DNA of 64,000 nucleotides from Photobacterium galatheae (GCF_000695255.1 NZ_JMIB01000023.1:1-64000), one strand, 5' to 3'. Numbered from the stretch's first letter, positions 39,004-47,739 are shown. Numbers and translations are program-made. Notes: generated from the letters alone by a model not told the origin.

Positions 39004-39564
39004 CTATAATGTTCCTTCCTGATATCGTTTTGCTAAGTCCTTCCACAATTCCAGCAAACCGCCTTCAAAAAGGAAATTGTCTGGAATAATTAAACCCTGA
39101 TAGAAATAGCTATTTTTTGGGATTTCATCATTTGGATCAACTTTATCCATATCATGTTCAGTACGACTCTTATTAACAATTTTATACCCTGGGTATTCAC
39201 ATCCAGCACGCATTAATCGCATAATAGTCAAATATTCACCACCAACATTATCTGCATCTGTTTCAATCTTCCCTGAACGTAATCCTCCCTGTGATGATGG
39301 AAGCATAAAAAACTCGAGCTTATCTACAAACCAAGGAAGTACTTCCAATGGGAATTCAACTTGAGTAATACTATAATAAGATTGACCTGAATAAATAACT
39401 TCCCTGTGAATTAAAACAATTAATTCATTTTTGAACAATAGAAACATGTAATTATAACCGTAATTATTCTCATCTTGAATCTCAGCTATAACATTTGCTC
39501 CTAAAGGTAGTTTTTTATGGTGTTCAATTAATGGTAGAATCTCTTTCTGTGGATAAACATTCAT
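39004..39564 (-). CDS. Candidate immunity protein
   Basis: A 186-aa acidic cytoplasmic protein of unknown family, without signal peptide. Its ATG overlaps the stop of the toxin-like gene by four bases (ATGA type), so the two are translated together. A small gene tightly coupled 3' of a polymorphic toxin is usually its immunity protein. Base use is clearly more AT-rich than the core genes. The sequence is beta-rich in the first half (NYMFLLFKNELIVLIHREV). Assignment rests on position, not similarity. Confidence 0.6.
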   Translation of the reverse strand: MNVYPQKEILPLIEHHKKLPLGANVIAEIQDENNYGYNYMFLLFKNELIVLIHREVIYSGQSYYSITQVEFPLEVLPWFVDKLEFFMLPSSQGGLRSGKIETDADNVGGEYLTIMRLMRAGCEYPGYKIVNKSRTEHDMDKVDPNDEIPKNSYFYQGLIIPDNFLFEGGLLELWKDLAKRYQEGTL

Positions 39565-40586
39565 AATGGTTTCAACTCGTCAAAAATAACTATCGCGTTT
39601 AATTTTTTTTCACCGACGCCTACATTAAAAAAGTCATTAAGTTGCATTTTCTTTCTCTCAAAATTTAGTGTTTCTATTGCACCATACTGTTGTTCTGTTA
39701 ACAGGTTTTTTGTTAATCCATTCCCAAGGAAATGATTGTTATTCCCGAGAGTATCTTGCATATCCACTCGTTTAAGCATAAGTTTTTTCTGTTCAAGATC
39801 CGATATCTTTTTACTAATAAATTTTTTTAAACCTTGAGTATCCCATGCTCCTGTCATAATCCCGGGTGATTTTAAAGCCTCATCATACAAAGAAGAATAT
39901 TCACTTTGAAATCTTTTACTTAGTAAAACATTTAGTTCTTCATCATTGAATAAATCCGGGATTTCCTCTTTCGAAAAATTCTTCAATGCATCAAAAGTAG
40001 GAACGATGCTCTTAGTATCAGCAATGTCTTTAGCAATGTCAGTATCAATAATTATCATCGCATGTGTTTTTGATGGATCATACTCAAGGCCTAATTTCTC
40101 ATGAATTAATCGTGGATCTTTATCAACATCTTCTAGCTGATCCAGCGTGGTAGACCAATATTTCACCCCCTCACCAGACTTTCCTTTAAAGTCAGCACCC
40201 ATTTTCCCAGCTCTTTCTGCTCCACCTAAGAATTTTGATTCCATAATGCGAACATGAAACCTTTCTGCGGCAACATTACCAGATTTAGCGAGCAACAATA
40301 ATTCATCATCTGAGTATTTACCACCCCGATATCCATGTTTTATCAGCTCTTTCCTGCGATTATCTAATATTTCAGCTGCTTCTTTAAGAGTATCGGGTTT
40401 TACCATTTTTTTGCGAATTTTCTCCAGCATTTCGGCTTCTTTAGCCGTCAGCTCAGCGGTTTCATGGTATTGCTTCTGGTTGGTATTGCCAGCATGAGGT
40501 GTCGGTGCGTCTTCGCGTTTGAGCAAATTATCGACTTTTGTCTGAATCTGCCCCATTGCCCCGGCTAGGGCTTCATCACGCTTCAA
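39561..40586 (-). CDS. Toxin-like C-terminal module of a polymorphic effector
   Basis: A 341-aa frame beginning at TTG 40586 (an internal ATG is at 40556). A helical lead-in (LAGAMGQIQTKVDNLLKRE) is followed by charged helices and a domain with RFHVRIMESKFLGGAERAGK, GVKYWSTTLDQLED and MIIIDTD. No toxin family was recognised with confidence. There is no ribosome site at the TTG. The frame continues naturally from the effector gene just upstream if one base is skipped in CAGAAAGCTT, so it may be the detached C-terminus of that protein. It is followed by a coupled candidate immunity gene. Confidence 0.6.
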   Translation of the reverse strand: MKRDEALAGAMGQIQTKVDNLLKREDAPTPHAGNTNQKQYHETAELTAKEAEMLEKIRKKMVKPDTLKEAAEILDNRRKELIKHGYRGGKYSDDELLLLAKSGNVAAERFHVRIMESKFLGGAERAGKMGADFKGKSGEGVKYWSTTLDQLEDVDKDPRLIHEKLGLEYDPSKTHAMIIIDTDIAKDIADTKSIVPTFDALKNFSKEEIPDLFNDEELNVLLSKRFQSEYSSLYDEALKSPGIMTGAWDTQGLKKFISKKISDLEQKKLMLKRVDMQDTLGNNNHFLGNGLTKNLLTEQQYGAIETLNFERKKMQLNDFFNVGVGEKKLNAIVIFDELKPL

Positions 40587-40587
40587 T

Positions 40588-42312
40588 TCAAGCTTTCTGA
40601 GCGAGCCAGGAATCTTGCACCACTTTCAGGCCAGAAATTAACTTTTGAATGATTTCTTTGCACTTAGTTTGAATGCTTTTTGTAATCTCAGCCCAAGGAA
40701 TATTTTTCAGAAATGCTTTTGGATCGCCTTTCCCTGTTTTTCGTAATATTGCCAGAATCGCATCCAGGGCAACATCCGCATTTTTCATGATCAGCTTAAA
40801 CGTGCCTTTTAATGCTGAGCCTAAACCCGGAATCAAACCGACAAGCGTAATGGCAAGTGCAATCCATGCGAATTGTTTCACCTCCTCCGATTTTCCTTCG
40901 TCGGCTAACACCATCAGGTTGGCAATAACATCCCTGACATCCATGATCTGATCAATGATCGGTAGCATCGACAAAATCGTTCCGACGACAATCTGGGCAT
41001 TCGTCGGATCTTCATTAAAGTCCCCCTGCAAGACACCCCAGATCCATTCAGCAGCGTCCCCTGCCACCTCAGCAGCGACCTGAATCGCCGCCAGATCACC
41101 CGAGTCTGCCGCGCGACGGACAGCCACAGGATCAAATTGCTGATACAGCGGATTCGGCGTTGATGCCAGCGAAATAGCCTGCCACGGGCGCTGATCTTCC
41201 CCATAAAACACCTGATATGCGCCAGTCTGCACGCGTTCAACACGCGCAAAACCACGTTCATCAAGCTCGCCCGTGAGTTCAGAGTTATCTGCAAATATCA
41301 CTCTGAACGGCGCTTTTTGGACAGGCTCACCGTCTTGATAGCAGTAATTCAGCTCCAGCCAGTCTTTCCCTTCCCCCGGACGGATATTCACGACAGGTAA
41401 TTCCGGTGCGATAAACCCCAGTGACGTAATCGGTATCACCCCGGATTCACCCTGTAAGTAATCGCCTGTATACAGATAATGCACATTTTCAGGTCGATTA
41501 CAGCGTTCAGGTGAAATCGGTGGCAGCCCATAGACAGGCTTCTGCCGCGCAATTGCTGCAGGTGGTACAACGTTAAGTGTGTCTCCAACGGCCAGAGCCA
41601 ACGGATTTTCATCAAATTGCGGATTCAGCTTTAACAAGGCTTTGGGCGTGAGATCATACTGTTCTGCTATCTCCACCCAGCTTTGCCGCTTGACCCCGGT
41701 CGCGTCGAATTGAACTTTATGTGAAACCGGCTTTTTCTCTGCCGCACACTCCTCCGCTTGCTCATCAGGCTCACGCACGGCGACTGGCTGGTTCAGTGCA
41801 TCCAGTAATTCATTGACGTTCACCCGGTAGCCATATTCATCCAGCCAGGCGGTTGTCAACTTTTTCAACTGCTGAGCTGTCATTCTTTCTTCCAGATAAA
41901 GAATGTGCTGATCCTGAACGTCTTGTCCGGCAACTTTCCAATGAACAAGCAAAGCAGAACGAGCCCTGCCGTGCAGTGCTTGATCAGCGAGCGACTCATG
42001 AGTTGCAAACGTTGCCCGAAAAGCCCATTTTCTGTCACCCAGAATGCGATATTCCTGCATCAGCCGGGCAGACTGAAACACATAGAAATAACCCCGGGTT
42101 GGTAATCCCAGTCGTTGACCGACCTGAATCGTTGGAATCAGTGGAATGAAGGTTTCCTGTACAATCCCCGTCCCATTCGGATGTATTTCTACATTTTGAA
42201 CGGTTTTCAATGTCGATGAACCAAACATGAACCCATGATACAAAGTCTTGGGTTCTTGCACCCGAACCGGCACAGTAAAACGGATAGTCTTTTCATCTGG
42301 CGCTTGCTGCAC
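40588..42312 (-). CDS. LysM-containing effector, main body (probable T6SS effector; 5' interrupted)
   Basis: 574 aa from a GTG at 42312. Order: an N-terminal domain with LPTRGYFYVFQSARLMQEYR, which resembles MIX-type T6SS effector motifs; a LysM domain at about 210-258 (QSWVEIAEQYDLTPKALLKL, VGDTLNVV); and hydrophobic segments near 440-500 (ILSMLPIIDQIMDV, IALAITLVGLIPGLGSAL), typical of pore or translocation regions before a toxin. The same frame continues upstream through an in-frame TGA (42376-42378) into a sensible N-terminus, so this start is probably not the original one. It ends two bases before the toxin-like module. No vgrG, hcp or tssB-type gene is in the window. Confidence 0.65.
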   Translation of the reverse strand: MQQAPDEKTIRFTVPVRVQEPKTLYHGFMFGSSTLKTVQNVEIHPNGTGIVQETFIPLIPTIQVGQRLGLPTRGYFYVFQSARLMQEYRILGDRKWAFRATFATHESLADQALHGRARSALLVHWKVAGQDVQDQHILYLEERMTAQQLKKLTTAWLDEYGYRVNVNELLDALNQPVAVREPDEQAEECAAEKKPVSHKVQFDATGVKRQSWVEIAEQYDLTPKALLKLNPQFDENPLALAVGDTLNVVPPAAIARQKPVYGLPPISPERCNRPENVHYLYTGDYLQGESGVIPITSLGFIAPELPVVNIRPGEGKDWLELNYCYQDGEPVQKAPFRVIFADNSELTGELDERGFARVERVQTGAYQVFYGEDQRPWQAISLASTPNPLYQQFDPVAVRRAADSGDLAAIQVAAEVAGDAAEWIWGVLQGDFNEDPTNAQIVVGTILSMLPIIDQIMDVRDVIANLMVLADEGKSEEVKQFAWIALAITLVGLIPGLGSALKGTFKLIMKNADVALDAILAILRKTGKGDPKAFLKNIPWAEITKSIQTKCKEIIQKLISGLKVVQDSWLAQKA

Positions 42313-42375
42313 CCAATTTTCAAGCGCTTTTTCCTGCTTCGTTCGACCAAGCCAAAAAACACCCCCAATTCGTTT

Positions 42376-42543
42376 TCAGAATGTTTCTTCAGAACAAGCG
42401 ACTTCAAAAATATACTCAAATGCAGGCTTCGGCTCGACCGTCTCTTTCACCTTCTCAACCGGAGAACAGACCTCAACCTTGTCTGCCAACGATGTATAAC
42501 CCGCTTTTGGATAATATCTGCATTCTTTCTCGAATAGCGACAT
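42376..42543 (-). pseudogene. N-terminal fragment of the LysM effector, ended by in-frame TGA
   Basis: 55 codons from ATG 42543 (MSLFEKECRYYPKAGYTSL ... FEYIFEVACSEETF), then TGA. After the stop the same frame reads KRIGGVFWLGRTKQEKALEN directly into the 574-aa body, a coherent sequence. GGAATTG precedes the ATG. The upstream extension to 42603 has no support. It is either a nonsense mutation, a sequencing error, or a genuine short gene; the first two are favoured. Confidence 0.6.
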
Positions 42544-42838
42544 CTTCAATTCCCGACTGGAAAAACAGGCAGGAAAAATAGCAGAGGTCATAATATGCAA
42601 CAATATCCACTTAGTTCAAAAATACCCGCAAAACCAAGATCTTAAAATAATAAATCTATTTTTTCGTGATGCATTCCAACTAAATAAACCAAATATCGAA
42701 TAATCACTCAGATATTTTCGCTATAGACGGTGAATTGAAGTGACACTGTGATCTGTCCCCTGAGCGTCACCTGAACAACCTTGAAACAGCTTAAGGACGT
42801 CGCTGCGATTATCGTTAAACATCACCATGACAACCGAG
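42544..42838. other. Intergenic region upstream of the effector
   Basis: 295 bases, AT-rich in the part nearest the effector. It should hold the effector promoter. No feature could be supported. Confidence 0.4.
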
Positions 42839-43450
42839 TTACTCTCGTTTAATCGCAACCACAGAAAATGTATGCCAATACTTCTCCTTTCCGATTAAAG
42901 ATCTTCCCGGTTCGTGGCGTTCCTGAAACTGGATGATTTCAAATCCCTCGAATAAATGAAGTATTTGTTGTTTACTCAGTGGCGCTGTCGCACAGTGAAA
43001 TCCTGAGGCCCAGCTGTCATCGGTTCCCATGAAATCCCCCGAAAACACACCGCCTGTCACTAAACTTGATGTCATGACATTCCAGGTCTCTTTGAACCGT
43101 ATCGGGTCGGCAAAGAACAAACTGGCATGCGCAATCATCAAACCAGTCTCCGGGTAGATAAACTGCTCAAAAGTTGACTGTGAAACACTGACCTGTGGCG
43201 TTTGCTCGAAACGTGCATGGCAGATTGCAACAGACTCATCGTTGATATCGAAGCCATGCACCTGATACCCCTGTTCTGCAAGAAAAGCAATATCACTTCC
43301 TGTCCCACAGCCACAATCAACCGCAACCTTCAACCCCGATTCATTGCACTTTACCGCCAGTTCTGTTGCGAAAGCATGTTCCCTTGCAATGGTTTTCGCA
43401 TAAAACTGACTCCAGTTTCCTTGTTTACCCTGTTCATCCTTGATGGGCAC
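42839..43450 (-). CDS. Class I SAM-dependent methyltransferase
   Basis: A 203-aa protein with motif I VAVDCGCGTGSDIAFLA, the acidic motif II residue in GYQVHGFDIN, and motif IV-like LMIAHASLFFADP. The substrate is unknown. GTG at 43450 was chosen because GAGGAG lies seven bases before it; the TTG at 43468 has no site. It is a stand-alone gene on the minus strand, with more balanced base use than the AT-rich lipoprotein genes upstream. Confidence 0.85.
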   Translation of the reverse strand: MPIKDEQGKQGNWSQFYAKTIAREHAFATELAVKCNESGLKVAVDCGCGTGSDIAFLAEQGYQVHGFDINDESVAICHARFEQTPQVSVSQSTFEQFIYPETGLMIAHASLFFADPIRFKETWNVMTSSLVTGGVFSGDFMGTDDSWASGFHCATAPLSKQQILHLFEGFEIIQFQERHEPGRSLIGKEKYWHTFSVVAIKRE

Positions 43451-43663
43451 GGTTTTCTCCTCAAGCAATTTGGGAATCTCACCGTTCAGTATCTACTGAG
43501 AGATAAAGAGAATCCACAAAAACGCTGACACAGAACTATGAACACCCTCACGCCAATGTACATGTGATGAACTGCGATAATCGCCCATTGTCCACTTACT
43601 TGTGGTGAATAAGAGGACTACTTCTAACATGGGCATTTCTACGGGTAATAGCCCAAAAGAACA

Positions 43664-43697
43664 ATCACCACCATAGGCGGTGGTTTAGAGGTGACAA
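43664..43697. repeat. REP-like hairpin repeat, copy 2
   Basis: ATCACCACCATAGGCGGTGG then TTTAGAGGTGACAA, matching copy 1 at 20732-20768 except for two missing bases in the left stem. It lies 59 bases past the stop of a minus-strand lipoprotein gene, the same placement and orientation as copy 1. A nearby GGGC/GCCC dyad (43630-43654) may belong to the same element. Confidence 0.7.
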
Positions 43698-43755
43698 TTA
43701 ATAAAAAATCAATTTATATTGCAAAATGCAAACATGTTTAATGATGTACAAATAT

Positions 43756-44274
43756 CTAATAACAAAAAGCTCTTGTCTTTACATAACAGTCAAAGGCAGA
43801 TCTTTGACTACTTGTTCCAATCTCTTCCGCCAGTTGTTCAGCAGCAGATTCACAATTTTCTATAGCCATCTCTTCAGCTTGCTCTAAAGTAGGAGCTCTT
43901 CCTAATCCAAATGCCTTTTTTAAACTATACTCTTCTATCCGCTGACAATATTGATAACCGCACCAATAATACATTGGATTTATCCATCCGCAACAATACC
44001 CCCACCCTTCACTTCGTTTTCTAATTACATCTCTCTTAGTCGCAGCCATTGCTGATGCAATCCTTTCATATTTCACTTCAGCCCTGTTAATTATTTCTCC
44101 CATAACAATACCACGCCTATTATCAACATAACTTATTACAGTATTCGGTCGAGATCGCTCAAAGTCACAAATATCAGCCTCGACTCTTTCTCTCTGCTCT
44201 TCAAGAGGATCAGAGCCACATGACAAAAGGAAAAACGATATGACACCAAGATATGCAACAGATGATTTATTCAT
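43756..44274 (-). CDS. Cys-rich lipoprotein, function unknown
   Basis: A 172-aa protein. Signal peptide with lipobox FFLLSCGSD, lipidated Cys at residue 19. The mature part has many Cys (GYCCGWINPMYYWCGYQYCQ) and a helical Glu-rich C-terminus (LEQAEEMAIENCESAAEQLA). No family was recognised. The ATG at 44274 has AGAAGG upstream; the frame start at 44304 does not. It overlaps the preceding gene by eight bases and closes the AT-rich lipoprotein operon. Confidence 0.75.
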   Translation of the reverse strand: MNKSSVAYLGVISFFLLSCGSDPLEEQRERVEADICDFERSRPNTVISYVDNRRGIVMGEIINRAEVKYERIASAMAATKRDVIRKRSEGWGYCCGWINPMYYWCGYQYCQRIEEYSLKKAFGLGRAPTLEQAEEMAIENCESAAEQLAEEIGTSSQRSAFDCYVKTRAFCY

Positions 44275-44476
44275 TGCCTTCTTTCTCAAGAACGCATTTA
44301 TCACCAGCGTTTCTGCACTTTTCTACAGTTGACAAAATTGACTGGTTTTTTGATTGAGCAATCCCTTCAAGTTCATTAAGTTGCTCAACTGAAGGTTTCA
44401 CACTTGATACATTTCCAAAGACATCAGAAAAAACACTAGGATCTAATGCTAAAGGCATATCAAGTGAACTCCTCAT
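44267..44476 (-). CDS. 69-aa frame, probable C-terminal part of a broken lipoprotein
   Basis: 69 codons from ATG 44476, which overlaps the stop of a 46-aa lipoprotein frame (ATGA). It has no signal of its own; it contains two Cys in KCRNAGDKCVLEKEG. If one base is added near 44500, the lipoprotein frame continues into this one through a STAESS segment. The related hydrolase lipoprotein upstream has STATS at the same place after GGYVGGS. So this is more likely the tail of a frameshifted gene than a separate protein. Confidence 0.5.
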   Translation of the reverse strand: MRSSLDMPLALDPSVFSDVFGNVSSVKPSVEQLNELEGIAQSKNQSILSTVEKCRNAGDKCVLEKEGNE

Positions 44477-44613
44477 TGAAGATTCCGCTGTACTAGATAT
44501 GAACCGCCTACATAACCACCAGAATTTTGAACTGTCGAAATTGTGTCTCCTTTATTACTTGAACAGGCACCCAATGAAATAGCCACAAGACAAAAAACAA
44601 ATAAAAATCTCAT
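44473..44613 (-). pseudogene. 46-aa lipoprotein N-terminus, frameshifted
   Basis: ATG 44613 with AGGTGTG upstream encodes a signal peptide (MRFLFVFCLVAISLGAC, lipobox SLGAC) and SSNKGDTISTVQNSGGYVGG, stopping at 44473. The segment TISTV..SGGYVGGS is shared with the lipoprotein hydrolase 170 bases upstream (TISTVSTSGGYVGGS), showing a common N-terminal module. A one-base deletion in TATCTAG explains the early stop. The intact product would be about 115 aa and include the 69-aa frame. Confidence 0.6.
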
Positions 44614-44645
44614 GTTTCACACCTATTAGTTAAGAATGATAAAAA

Positions 44646-45815
44646 TCACCTAATTAATTTCCAATACATTCCTCTTCTAGTATTAATCGGATTCAGACTA
44701 GCTCTTTCATTAGCTCTTATATCATGATTAATAATATAAAATAAATCTGTTAATATTGTTTTTTCTTCAGTCAAATATGAATGTCCCCAAAAACCAGAGG
44801 TAACACCTGTTACATCAACCGTTTCTATACCAGGGGCTATGATGATACTATTGCCAGAATCTCCAGCTCTTGGATATCCTCCATGAAATTCTTTAGATAG
44901 TTTCAATGGTATATCTTCAGAAGAGGCATACAGAGTAACTGGCTTTCCAATACCAGCTAATGCTGGAACGATATCATTTTTAAAAACTTCCGCATCAATA
45001 TCTGGAGCAGCAAGAATAACTTCCTTTATTTTTCTCCCCAAATTAGGGTATTCATTTTCAACATCTATATAGGCATCAATTAATGCTCTATTACCCATAC
45101 TATGGGCTAAAAGGTATACATTTTCTGCCTGCGTTTTTTTTAAAAAATCTCTTAAAAAATATTTTATGTTGTTCTTTGACCACTCCACATTCCCTTCATC
45201 AGAAGGGTATTTCAACATCGAGCCACTTGACGGCCAACTATAAAATATCGGTATTCCTTTAAATTTCAAATCGTATGTCATTTGTGCCGTTCTACGAGCT
45301 GCATCTTCAAAAGTTACATTAAATCCATGAACAAAAATAAAAGCACTTCTTCTCCCCTCCTTTAAGTGGTCATTTATTTTATTAAAGAATGAATCATTTT
45401 TCAATTGAACCACATCCAGTAAAACAACATGCCTATCAGGATTTTCTCTGAATTCAAAACGCCATAAAGATGGCGACTCCACTACTCCCTTTTTATGATG
45501 AAGCATTGGAATGCTAACCTTAGTCATCCCATATGATATTTCACTTCGGCTTTCCCCATAAGAATTTTTACCACGATAATCCATATAATGATTTCTATCT
45601 GTTGCAAAAAATGTATTTATTAACACAACACTTGGGGTTCTATAGTCAATTCTACTTGTTGCTGTACTATGGATAGAACCACCAACATATCCACCAGATG
45701 TACTAACTGTACTAATTGTAACCTCATCAGGTGAACGATCATCTGTTACATTCGAAGAACACCCGGCCAAGAAAACAATGAAAATAACTACATATGTTAA
45801 TTTGAACTCATTCAT
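44646..45815 (-). CDS. Alpha/beta hydrolase lipoprotein (DUF900 type)
   Basis: A 389-aa protein. The lipobox VFLAGCSS puts the lipidated Cys at 19. The hydrolase domain has the oxyanion block FIFVHGFNVTFEDAARR (His near 163), the nucleophile elbow LLAHSMGNRAL (Ser near 239), and late Asp and His candidates in APDIDA and FWGHSYL. This matches DUF900 serine hydrolases; the substrate is unknown. Anchored in the envelope. ATG 45815 was chosen over TTG 45845, which has no site. It heads an AT-rich operon of lipoproteins. After the Cys it carries the TISTV..GGYVGGS module seen again in the next gene. Confidence 0.85.
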   Translation of the reverse strand: MNEFKLTYVVIFIVFLAGCSSNVTDDRSPDEVTISTVSTSGGYVGGSIHSTATSRIDYRTPSVVLINTFFATDRNHYMDYRGKNSYGESRSEISYGMTKVSIPMLHHKKGVVESPSLWRFEFRENPDRHVVLLDVVQLKNDSFFNKINDHLKEGRRSAFIFVHGFNVTFEDAARRTAQMTYDLKFKGIPIFYSWPSSGSMLKYPSDEGNVEWSKNNIKYFLRDFLKKTQAENVYLLAHSMGNRALIDAYIDVENEYPNLGRKIKEVILAAPDIDAEVFKNDIVPALAGIGKPVTLYASSEDIPLKLSKEFHGGYPRAGDSGNSIIIAPGIETVDVTGVTSGFWGHSYLTEEKTILTDLFYIINHDIRANERASLNPINTRRGMYWKLIR

Positions 45816-46213
45816 ATCATCAACCACATCAGAATAATCAACCAAATTAATGAAATAAAATGCATAATAAGGAAGGGGATTTAATGAGCAATAATTAATG
45901 ACCGAACCAAATCAAATAAAAATATTAGCATTTTATCCCTAAATGAACCTCAACCGGTCGGAGTATTTTTAAATAAATTTAATTCACTTTAGTTTACACG
46001 GAGTTTTAATAATATTCACAACCAGATAAAAACTAAGTATTTGAACATTGAAATATAAGTAATTTCAACTATCTGTCCTATGTAATCAACTTAATGAACC
46101 AGCATATCTCAAGCATAACAACACCCTCCATACCCCCAAAATCCTCCACACCTCCGGCACGATTCTTTGGTATCATGACAACAGAAAACACCTGAATGCC
46201 ATTAAAGGTAAGA
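45816..46213. other. AT-rich divergent region between the lipoprotein operon and sbcB
   Basis: 398 bases, strongly AT-rich near the lipoprotein side and returning to average by sbcB. It marks the right border of the accessory block. No gene, tRNA or integrase was found. Confidence 0.5.
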
Positions 46214-47638
46214 ATGAGTCATAACAACAACCAACCAACCCTGTTCTGGCTGGACTACGAAACGTTCGGTGCCAACCCATCGCTAGACCGGCCTTGCCAG
46301 TTTGCCGGGGTGAGAACCGACATGGATTTGAATGTGATTGGTGAGCCGCTGGTCATTTACTGCCAGCCGCCCAGCGATTACCTGCCTTCTCCGGAAGCCT
46401 GTCTGATTACCGGTATCACGCCGCAAGAGGCGATGGAAAAAGGTCTGCCGGAGCACGAATTCATTGCCCGTATCCATGCGGAGTTATCGAAACCAAATAC
46501 TTGTGTGATCGGCTATAACAATGTGCGGTTTGATGACGAAGTGACGCGCTATACCCTCTACCGCAATTTTTACGATCCCTATGCCTGGAGCTGGCAGAGC
46601 GGGAACTCGCGCTGGGATATGCTGGATATCATGCGCACCTGCTATGCGTTGCGTCCGGACGGTCTGAACTGGCCGACCAATGAAGACGGCTTCCCGAGTT
46701 TCAGGCTGGAAGATCTGTCTGTCGCAAACGGTATTGAGCACAGTAATGCGCACGATGCGATGGCAGATGTCTATGCGACCATTGAGCTGGCTAAGAAAGT
46801 GAAAAACAGTCAGCCAAAGCTGTTCAGTTATCTGTTCAACCTGCGCCATAAACGTAAGTTACAGGAACTGATTGATATCGCAGAGATGACACCGCTGGTT
46901 CATATTTCAGGCATGTTCGGTTCTGAGTGCGGAAACACCAGTTGGATTGTGCCAATGGCCTGGCATCCGGATAACAAGAATGCCGTGATTTGTGTGAATC
47001 TGGCGATGGATCCGACGCCGCTGTTTGAGCTGGATGCCGACAGCCTGCGCGAGCGTCTCTACACTAAGCGTGCTGATTTAGGTCCGGATGAGCTGCCGGT
47101 GCCACTGAAACTGGTGCATATCAACAAATGTCCAGTGCTGGCCCCAGCGAAAACGCTGACCGCTGATGATGCAGATCGCCTGGGGATCGACCGGGAACAA
47201 TGTCTGGTTCACCTGAAAGCGCTGAAAGCACAGCCGCAGATCCGAGAAAAACTGCTGACGGTATTCAGTCAGGACAGAGAATTTGCACCGAGCGACAATG
47301 TCGATACTCAGCTCTATAACGGTTTCTTCTCGGTAGCCGACAAATCGGCAATGGACATTATTCGTGAAACCGCGCCGGAAGAATTGGGCAAGCTGGATCT
47401 GAACGTTGACGACAAACGGATCAAACAGCTGCTGTTCCGTTACCGGGCACGCAACTTCCCGCTAACGCTGGATCATCAGGAACAGCAACAGTGGAAATAC
47501 CATTGTCAGGATTACTTCGAATCGAAACTGCCAGCCTACATGCAAAATCTGGAAGCCGTTGCAATGGAACATCAGAGTGACGAGCGAAAGATGAAAATCC
47601 TGAAAGCTGTGTACGATTATGTAGGCAACCTGGTGTAA
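46214..47638 (+). CDS. sbcB: Exonuclease I (3'-5' ssDNA)
   Basis: A 474-aa protein (E. coli 475). DEDD motifs: LDYETFG (Exo I), GYNNVRFDDEVTRY (Exo II) and NAHDAMADVYAT (Exo III with catalytic His and Asp). The C-terminal SH3-like and helical domains are present (HISGMFG, LVHINKCPVLAPAKTL, YNGFFS). It degrades single-stranded DNA 3' to 5' in recombination and mismatch repair. ATG 46214 with AAAGG was preferred to ATG 46196. It ends in a clear terminator. Confidence 0.97.
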   Translation: MSHNNNQPTLFWLDYETFGANPSLDRPCQFAGVRTDMDLNVIGEPLVIYCQPPSDYLPSPEACLITGITPQEAMEKGLPEHEFIARIHAELSKPNTCVIGYNNVRFDDEVTRYTLYRNFYDPYAWSWQSGNSRWDMLDIMRTCYALRPDGLNWPTNEDGFPSFRLEDLSVANGIEHSNAHDAMADVYATIELAKKVKNSQPKLFSYLFNLRHKRKLQELIDIAEMTPLVHISGMFGSECGNTSWIVPMAWHPDNKNAVICVNLAMDPTPLFELDADSLRERLYTKRADLGPDELPVPLKLVHINKCPVLAPAKTLTADDADRLGIDREQCLVHLKALKAQPQIREKLLTVFSQDREFAPSDNVDTQLYNGFFSVADKSAMDIIRETAPEELGKLDLNVDDKRIKQLLFRYRARNFPLTLDHQEQQQWKYHCQDYFESKLPAYMQNLEAVAMEHQSDERKMKILKAVYDYVGNLV

Positions 47639-47702
47639 AGAATCTGCACAACGTCAGACGGAACGATTCCAGCCAAGCATCTGATCTTCCCTGCTATTTT
47701 CA

Positions 47703-47739
47703 AAACCCCAATTGTGTCTGCGATTGGGGTTTCTTTTTT
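47703..47739 (+). terminator. Terminator of sbcB
   Basis: AAACCCCAAT and ATTGGGGTTT form the stem, followed by CTTTTTTC. It is 65 bases past the stop. Confidence 0.85.

Noticed and set aside
42376..42378. Selenocysteine at the in-frame TGA of the effector
   Set aside because: No SECIS-like hairpin is obvious after the TGA and no selenoprotein family is involved; mutation or sequencing error is simpler.
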